This document shows, piece by piece, positions 6,367-11,495 of a stretch of DNA of 11,495 bases. The notes under the pieces are model-generated. The model made no database searches. It was not told the origin of the DNA and saw only the letters and a program-made list of their open reading frames with translations. How positions within the stretch are numbered: position 1 is the stretch's first letter; the number at the start of each line of letters is the position of its first letter. A program made the translations under genes and the position numbers. The DNA comes from Bacteroidota bacterium (GTDB lineage Bacteria > Bacteroidota > Bacteroidia > Chitinophagales > Chitinophagaceae): assembly GCA_023411775.1 (NCBI GenBank), contig JAEYOL010000045.1, positions 1 to 11,495 on the forward strand. Direction: 5' to 3'.

Positions 6367-9300
6367 GTGAAAATAACCGGGCTCTATATCTTTATTTTTT
6401 TAATATCATCCTTCCACCTGGCTGCGCAACAGGCCAGGCAATATTCCTTTACCCATTATGGCACTGCAACGGGACTTCTCTCCAATGAAACCACCTGCAG
6501 TATACAGGATGAGCAGGGATTTATCTGGATCGGCACCAACCGTGGATTGCAACGTTTCGACGGGCACCGCTACCTGAACTTTGTACATAGTAAAGACGAT
6601 CCCCGCTCAATTCCCCACAACTATATCTTACAGCTCCTCTTCGACAATAAAAACAACCTTTGGATCCTGACCGGTGATGGTAAGGTGGGCGTATTTGATA
6701 CAAAATGGTTCGAGTACCGGGAGATACCGGTTGTCGTCAAAAATCCCAAGGTGCTCACGATTGAGCGGGAACTGGTCCTGGATGAGCAGGGTAACTTGAT
6801 GATCGTATTTCACAACCATGAAATCGTGACCTGGAACCCGGGAACCAAGGAATTTTCCGCCGCTTATAATTTTATCCCGATACCAGCAGACTGGCCTGCC
6901 GTAGACATTAAACAACAACCCGGTACCAAAAAATACTGGATCGGGCGCCGCGACGGACTGGTGATCTATAACCACGAAACCGGCAACATGAGTTACTGGG
7001 GCAATAATGTGGAGAAAGAACCGATCATCGACACATGGGGCAAAGTGCCGGTGCCGAACTATTTTCATTTTGACCAGCAGGGCCGTGTATGGTTTGATAC
7101 CTGGCTGGGCGCTCCTACCATCTTTGCGTATGATTTAAAGAAAAACGAAATCGTACTGGAGCGATATGATCTTTTATCCGTAATTGAAGGATATCACGAA
7201 ACCAAAGGATTTCTCGAAAGAAAGGATGGTACAATCTGGGTAAAGGGTCTTAATGTCTTTGCGCAATACCTGGAAAAGGAAAAAAGGTTCCAGGCGGTTT
7301 ATAATGGATATCAAAACGAGCAGAGTATAGAATTTGACCGGGTAAACCATCTCTACGAAGACCGGGACGAGAATGTGTGGGTGTCGACAAACAATAATGG
7401 GCTCTATTTTTTCAACCCCTCTGAGCAATTCTTTACCAATATCAGGCATATCGACCGCAATAGTCATCTCCCGGGAAAAGGCGGTATGCTTTCTTTTATG
7501 CTTACCCGGCAGGGCACGCTACTCGCCGGAGCCTGGGGTGAAGGTCTTTACCGCTACGATAGTAATTACAGAATGGTTCCACTGGGTATTCGCGGGATCA
7601 ACGAAAAATCATCGCCCTGGGTCTGGAGTATGTGTATGTCGCCTGATAGCAATACCATTTGGATGGGGGCGCAACCTGGGATCTACGAGCTGGACCAGCG
7701 TACGCAGGTAGCTAAATTTCATCAGCCCGCTATATTAAAAGACAGAACGATCAGGCAGGTAGGCATGGACCGGCTCGGTAATCTCTGGATCGGCACGCAG
7801 AGCCTCGGCATTTTTAAATGGACGGCTGAAAAGGGAAGAAAAAAATTCGATGATGGATTAAAGCAGTTCCCGGCGCTATCCTCGGGGCAAATCCTGAAAA
7901 TTTATATATGCAAAAAGGGATACGTGTGGGTAGGCACCTCCGATCTTGGCTTGTATGCAATCGATCCTGCCACCGACAAAATCGTTTATCATTTCGGTAC
8001 CACCGAACCACCGGAAAGAAGACTATTGAGCGATAACGCGGTATCGGTGATCCAATATGATGACACAACAATGGTAATAGCGGCCCGGGGACTTCACGTC
8101 TTCAATACAAAAACGGGGAAAATGGTGAGGTCGATCACCATGCCCGAGTCGGTTACCGGTAACCTGGCGTCGATGGAAAAAGATGACAATGGTTACATCT
8201 GGCTATCCCTCTCGGATGGACTCTACCGGGTGAATCTGCGCAATGAGATATTTATCCATTTCGATCGCATTGACGGGATCATGAATGATCATTTTGTAGA
8301 AGCCGCTTCCTATCGTTTGCCAAATGGCAGGCTGATCTTTGGCTGCGACAACCAGCTGATACTTTTTGATCCTTTGCGTGTCATGCTCAACGATCCGGCA
8401 CCGGATGTAGTGGTAAGCGGTTTCAAACTCAGGAACCAACCCCTGCTGGTGGATTCACTGCTGAGTCATGAGCGTATCGAACTGGGAGCAGAAGACAATA
8501 CGATCGCCATTGAATTTTCGGGGTTGGGCTATGGCCGGGCTTACGTAATCAAATATAAACTCGAGGGACTTGATAAAGACTGGGTGCTGGCCGACAAAAG
8601 CAACCAGGCCGTGTATTCCTATATGCCAACAGGCGACTATACTTTCCTGATGAAAAGTGAAGATGCCGATGGCAATCCTTCAAAAAATATTACCAAACTC
8701 TTTATCCGGGTTAAGCCTCCATTCTGGAAAACCTGGTGGTTCCTTGGCCTGGCGATCTTTGCGACAGTGGGACTGGTGTACTGGATCGACAAGCAAAGAA
8801 CACAAAAGATCCGTGCGACGGAAAGCATACGCACCCGTATCGCCACCAGTCTTACCGAAGACATGAGCAATTCGCTAGCCAGCATCAATATCTCCAGCGA
8901 ACTGGCCAAAAATAAAATTGATACAGATACTGGCCGTACCAAGGAATATATCGCCCAGATCAGCGATGCCAGTAACAGGATGGTTCAGTCGATGTATGAC
9001 ATGGTGTGGAGTATCAATCCGGGCAATGATACCCTGCCGGATACGATCGCCAGAATGAGAGAATTCGCCATCGAGATCGAGAATACTTTTGACCTGGTGA
9101 TCGTGTTTGACATTGACCCAAGGGTGATGAAGTTGAAACTGGATATGGAATACAGGTACGAGATCCTATCTATTTTCAAGGAAGCCGTGACGAATGTGGC
9201 GCGACATGCTAACGCCCGGCATGTGCAGCTTAGCCTGCGGCTGCGCAATTCGAAACTGATCATGCTGGTGGAAGACGACGGTAAAGGTTTTGACCTGGAA

Positions 9301-9423
9301 ACCGGTCTGCTGGGACGCGGTATCAGCGATATGCGTCGCCGCGCCTCTGCTATTGACGCCTCATTCTATATCGAATCAAATGTGAATACAGGAAGTATTG
9401 TCAAACTGGAGATGAATGTTTAA
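6367..9423 (+). CDS. Periplasmic propeller (Reg_prop/Y_Y_Y) sensor histidine kinase lacking the phosphoacceptor His
   Basis: The 1018-residue product starts at GTG; a TAG codon lies immediately upstream in frame, so no earlier start exists. A signal peptide (about 1-20, ending LAAQQ) is followed by a large periplasmic sensor of Reg_prop repeats over about 30-705, with clear blade motifs at Trp54 (WIGTNRGL), Trp474 (WIGTQSLGIF), Trp521 (WVGTSDLGLY) and Trp612. Next come a Y_Y_Y domain (about 710-782), one membrane helix (about 790-806) and a cytoplasmic NarL-type kinase core. The H-box region reads TRIATSLTEDMSNSLASI: Thr830 stands where HisKA_3 kinases have His, and the Gly of the usual HDDxG is Ser834. 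No His occurs between the membrane helix and the ATP-binding domain. The second dimerisation helix (MVWSINPGNDTLPDTIARMREF) and ATP motifs (Asn943, DDGKGFD at 970-976, GRG at 983-985) look intact. No response-regulator or AraC domain is fused, and no NarL-type regulator is adjacent. Confidence 0.93.
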   Translation: MKITGLYIFIFLISSFHLAAQQARQYSFTHYGTATGLLSNETTCSIQDEQGFIWIGTNRGLQRFDGHRYLNFVHSKDDPRSIPHNYILQLLFDNKNNLWILTGDGKVGVFDTKWFEYREIPVVVKNPKVLTIERELVLDEQGNLMIVFHNHEIVTWNPGTKEFSAAYNFIPIPADWPAVDIKQQPGTKKYWIGRRDGLVIYNHETGNMSYWGNNVEKEPIIDTWGKVPVPNYFHFDQQGRVWFDTWLGAPTIFAYDLKKNEIVLERYDLLSVIEGYHETKGFLERKDGTIWVKGLNVFAQYLEKEKRFQAVYNGYQNEQSIEFDRVNHLYEDRDENVWVSTNNNGLYFFNPSEQFFTNIRHIDRNSHLPGKGGMLSFMLTRQGTLLAGAWGEGLYRYDSNYRMVPLGIRGINEKSSPWVWSMCMSPDSNTIWMGAQPGIYELDQRTQVAKFHQPAILKDRTIRQVGMDRLGNLWIGTQSLGIFKWTAEKGRKKFDDGLKQFPALSSGQILKIYICKKGYVWVGTSDLGLYAIDPATDKIVYHFGTTEPPERRLLSDNAVSVIQYDDTTMVIAARGLHVFNTKTGKMVRSITMPESVTGNLASMEKDDNGYIWLSLSDGLYRVNLRNEIFIHFDRIDGIMNDHFVEAASYRLPNGRLIFGCDNQLILFDPLRVMLNDPAPDVVVSGFKLRNQPLLVDSLLSHERIELGAEDNTIAIEFSGLGYGRAYVIKYKLEGLDKDWVLADKSNQAVYSYMPTGDYTFLMKSEDADGNPSKNITKLFIRVKPPFWKTWWFLGLAIFATVGLVYWIDKQRTQKIRATESIRTRIATSLTEDMSNSLASINISSELAKNKIDTDTGRTKEYIAQISDASNRMVQSMYDMVWSINPGNDTLPDTIARMREFAIEIENTFDLVIVFDIDPRVMKLKLDMEYRYEILSIFKEAVTNVARHANARHVQLSLRLRNSKLIMLVEDDGKGFDLETGLLGRGISDMRRRASAIDASFYIESNVNTGSIVKLEMNV

Positions 9424-9428
9424 CTAAC

Positions 9429-9463
9429 TGAAATGCTGGATACTAAAATCCATTGACATTTCA
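9429..9463. terminator. Hairpin between convergent genes, possible weak bidirectional terminator
   Basis: A seven-pair stem TGAAATG/CATTTCA (9429-9435 with 9457-9463) encloses a five-pair stem TGGAT/ATCCA (9437-9441 with 9448-9452) with an asymmetric internal loop. It lies in the 54-bp gap between the ends of the convergent sensor kinase and response regulator genes. Neither side has a proper T tract, so it may act with Rho or simply protect 3' ends. Confidence 0.4.
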
Positions 9464-9477
9464 ATACTGCAACATCC

Positions 9478-10263
9478 TTATTTGCCCATCCATTTTTTAA
9501 AGTCGGCTACCTTTTCACGGCTCACCAGTGATTCTTTATCTACTGAAGGTTTGAGGGTAAGCAAAAGGCGGTTGCCAAAATAATCGTGTATCTGGTCGAT
9601 GCTGGCAATGGATACGTAGAAGGAGCGGCTGATGCGGAAGTATTTATCAGGATCGAGCATCTCTTCCAATTCATCCATGGTGTAATCGACCACGTATTTT
9701 TTGTTGTCGTTGGTCTTAAAGAAGTTCAGCCTGCCATCACTGTAGAAATAAGCGATATCCTGCACTTCAATGCTGATCAGCTTCTGTGCATGTTTTACCA
9801 GGAATCGCTTCCTGAATTCTTTGGGCTGGAGTTTTTGTTTGAGCTCTTTTACCAGGTTGTCTACGTTCAACGGATCTGAGCTGCCGTTGCTGCTGGCGCT
9901 ATACATCACCTGCAGGTTCTTTAATTTATTCAGGGCTGCTTCGAGGTCTTCTTTCTGGACCGGCTTGAGGAGATAATCGACGCTATTAACCTTGAACGCC
10001 TTTAAGGCATATTCATCGTAAGAAGTGGTGAAGATAACCGTGCTTTTCACTTCCACTTTGTCGAAAATTTCAAAGCTTTGACCATCGGCCAGTTCAATAT
10101 CCATCAGGATCAGGTCGGGAGCGGGATTTGATTCCAGCCAGTTGACTGACGAGCGGATGCTATCGGCCACGCCAACCACTTCCGCGCTGCTGTCGACTGA
10201 TTCCAACGTTTTCCTGAGCTTTTTTACTGCCAGTTCTTCATCTTCGATGATTAAGACCTTCAT
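9478..10263 (-). CDS. LytTR-family response regulator
   Basis: A 261-residue cytoplasmic transcription regulator. The receiver domain (about 1-118) has acidic Glu7/Asp8, phosphoacceptor Asp55 in LILMDIELADG, Thr79-Thr80 in IFTTSYDEYAL and Lys100 in YLLKPV, so it should accept phosphate normally. A polar linker (about 119-147, rich in Ser, Asn and Lys) leads to a LytTR DNA-binding domain (about 150-258) with FLVKHAQKLISIEVQDIAYFYSDGRLNFF, YFRISRSFYVSIASIDQIHDYF and a late SREKVADFKKWM. It is read after the LytS-type kinase gene with a 130-base gap, long enough for its own promoter, though none is obvious. The partner is almost certainly the kinase at 10394-11449. LytTR regulators bind direct repeats; none could be assigned here. 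Targets unknown. Confidence 0.93.
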   Translation of the reverse strand: MKVLIIEDEELAVKKLRKTLESVDSSAEVVGVADSIRSSVNWLESNPAPDLILMDIELADGQSFEIFDKVEVKSTVIFTTSYDEYALKAFKVNSVDYLLKPVQKEDLEAALNKLKNLQVMYSASSNGSSDPLNVDNLVKELKQKLQPKEFRKRFLVKHAQKLISIEVQDIAYFYSDGRLNFFKTNDNKKYVVDYTMDELEEMLDPDKYFRISRSFYVSIASIDQIHDYFGNRLLLTLKPSVDKESLVSREKVADFKKWMGK

Positions 10264-10393
10264 GGTTTTCGTTTTTGGTGTGTGAGGGCAAGATACAGCA
10301 GGTTGCGGTACTCTGAAAGTGCGAAACGCCTGTTTGGGTAAAATCAGGTGATGAACTGCTGTTTTCAGGTATAAATTGTAAAGGATTTACAGG

Positions 10394-11449
10394 CTAAGGC
10401 TGGATCAGTGGCACCACCACCGCGAACTCCTTTCCATCGTCCCGCACGCTGATCTCCTCCTTTTTCATCAGGCGGTATTTCTTGACGATATTGGTCAGCC
10501 CCACCTTATTGGATGATACCATCCTGTCCTTACGCTGCAGGTTATTGGTCACCACCAGTTTGCCGCTATTCGTTGTCATGATCAGGATATGAAGCGGGCT
10601 GTCTTTCAGGATCATATTGTGTTTCACCGCGTTTTCAACCAGCATCTGCAGGGTAAGCGGGGGGATCTGGTATTCATTATATCGTTCGTTGATCCGGGTT
10701 TCCATTTCCAGTCCGTCGCCGTACCTGGTTTTAAGTAAGTGAAAATAAGAGTGAATGAATTGCATCTCCGATTCGAGGGTGGTAAGTCCTTCTTCGTTGG
10801 TCCGTAGGAGATAACGGTATACCTTACTCATCTCGTCAAGGAATTTCTCAGCCTTCTCAGCATCCACACTGATCAGGGAAGAGAGCGAGTTGAGGCTGTT
10901 GAAAAGAAAGTGCGGGTTTACCTGCCCCTTAAGCCCTTCGAGCTGGCTTTGAAGATTTTCTCTTTTAAGATTATCAGTTTCGTCCACCACTTCCCGCCAT
11001 TTTTCATAAAAGGCGGCGCCCTCGTTGAAACTGGTAGCCAGCAGGTTGCATACGACACCCACCACCAGCACCCAGGGATAATTATTCATGATCACGGGCA
11101 TACCCCGGAAGCCGATGTAATCGAAACCAAAGAATAAGATGGTGATCGCGGCTACCGTGATCGCGATAAATCCAAGTAGTTCTAGACCAATGCGTTTAAA
11201 GGTCTGGCTGTACTCGGGGTAGCGGTTCAATAAAATGGTTGCTACCATACTGCAGAGGATGTATACGATGAGTACCAGCGTTATGGTAATAATAGTGGGT
11301 AAAAAGAAGTTCCGCCATTTCTCGAAGTAAACCGACCCGAAAATGAAGTAATTGATGATAATAGCCACCGGCGGGAGGATCAGCACACCGATAAGCCGTT
11401 CCTTACTATTATGGCTCAACGTTTTCATATTGTAAAATAACCCAGTCAT
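10394..11449 (-). CDS. LytS/YehU-type sensor histidine kinase
   Basis: A 351-residue inner-membrane kinase. Four hydrophobic segments at about 20-37, 49-74, 86-109 and 124-142 form the membrane part with no large extracellular domain, so it probably senses something in or near the membrane. A short coiled linker (about 143-172) leads to the His_kinase motif QVNPHFLFNSLNSLSSLI, with His180 as phosphoacceptor. The ATP-binding part has PPLTLQMLVENAVKHN (N-box Asn273) and VGLTNIVKKYRL (316-327). The region where a DNGxG box is expected (VVTNNLQRKD) is degenerate, as in many Bacteroidota LytS-like kinases. The start at 11449 gives seven extra residues over an ATG at 11428 (MKTLSHNSKERLIG); the latter resembles relatives and may be the true start. 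It precedes the LytTR regulator gene, its expected partner. Confidence 0.93.
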   Translation of the reverse strand: MTGLFYNMKTLSHNSKERLIGVLILPPVAIIINYFIFGSVYFEKWRNFFLPTIITITLVLIVYILCSMVATILLNRYPEYSQTFKRIGLELLGFIAITVAAITILFFGFDYIGFRGMPVIMNNYPWVLVVGVVCNLLATSFNEGAAFYEKWREVVDETDNLKRENLQSQLEGLKGQVNPHFLFNSLNSLSSLISVDAEKAEKFLDEMSKVYRYLLRTNEEGLTTLESEMQFIHSYFHLLKTRYGDGLEMETRINERYNEYQIPPLTLQMLVENAVKHNMILKDSPLHILIMTTNSGKLVVTNNLQRKDRMVSSNKVGLTNIVKKYRLMKKEEISVRDDGKEFAVVVPLIQP

Positions 11450-11495
11450 GTGGCTATATCTAAATTATTTGATTGAAATCATTACCCCCCCTGCC

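Noticed and set aside
9586..9976. Plus-strand frames opposite the LytTR regulator
   Set aside because: They are antisense to a well-supported receiver and LytTR domain protein and have no motif of their own.
11485..11491. Seven-base C run upstream of the LytS-type kinase, considered as a phase-variation tract
   Set aside because: Seven bases is short, it lies at the window edge outside the coding frame, and no evidence links it to expression.

Overview
The window looks like chromosomal DNA of a Bacteroidota bacterium, most likely a Chitinophagaceae-type soil or freshwater organism. The pointers are a periplasmic Reg_prop/Y_Y_Y propeller sensor kinase, a LytS/LytTR two-component pair of the Bacteroidota style, lipoprotein signals, AT-rich translation starts without strong Shine-Dalgarno sequences, and moderate GC content. 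The genus is inferred from protein style only. I see no tRNA, rRNA, CRISPR array, insertion sequence or phage gene.

Layout. (a) 1-1003, minus strand, cut by the left edge: a lipoprotein of the PQQ-dependent sugar dehydrogenase-like / 'putative membrane-bound dehydrogenase' beta-propeller group, with several Asp-rich calcium-loop motifs. (b) 1183-2423, plus strand, divergent from (a): a compact set made of a four-helix DUF1772-like membrane protein, a lipid-anchored monohaem cytochrome c, and a 42-residue membrane-anchored peptide with an HHxxCxxC tail. It is closed by a clear intrinsic terminator at 2449-2478. (c) 2494-3153, minus strand: a two-domain VOC (glyoxalase/dioxygenase fold) protein in its own unit. 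(d) 3206-6115, minus strand: a probable transcription unit running from a GT1 glycosyltransferase through a hemerythrin-like diiron protein and a secreted protein of unknown function to a 36-codon ORF, ended by a nested-stem terminator with a long T tract. The two short spacers inside this unit carry the same 14-bp sequence. (e) 6367-9423, plus strand, GTG start: a 1018-residue periplasmic propeller sensor kinase that keeps its ATP-binding motifs but has threonine where the phosphoacceptor histidine should be. (f) 9478-11449, minus strand: a complete LytTR response regulator and its LytS-type histidine kinase, convergent with (e).

How it may fit together. Regions (a) and (b) suggest periplasmic oxidation chemistry feeding electrons to a small cytochrome. 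The (d) genes look like envelope, small-molecule or stress functions without one obvious pathway. Regions (e) and (f) are signalling. The propeller sensor has no response regulator of its own beside it and lacks the usual phosphorylation site, so it may be a regulatory pseudokinase or act through another partner. The most interesting points are this altered kinase, the unlisted small ORFs at 2295 and 3403, and the repeated spacer element.
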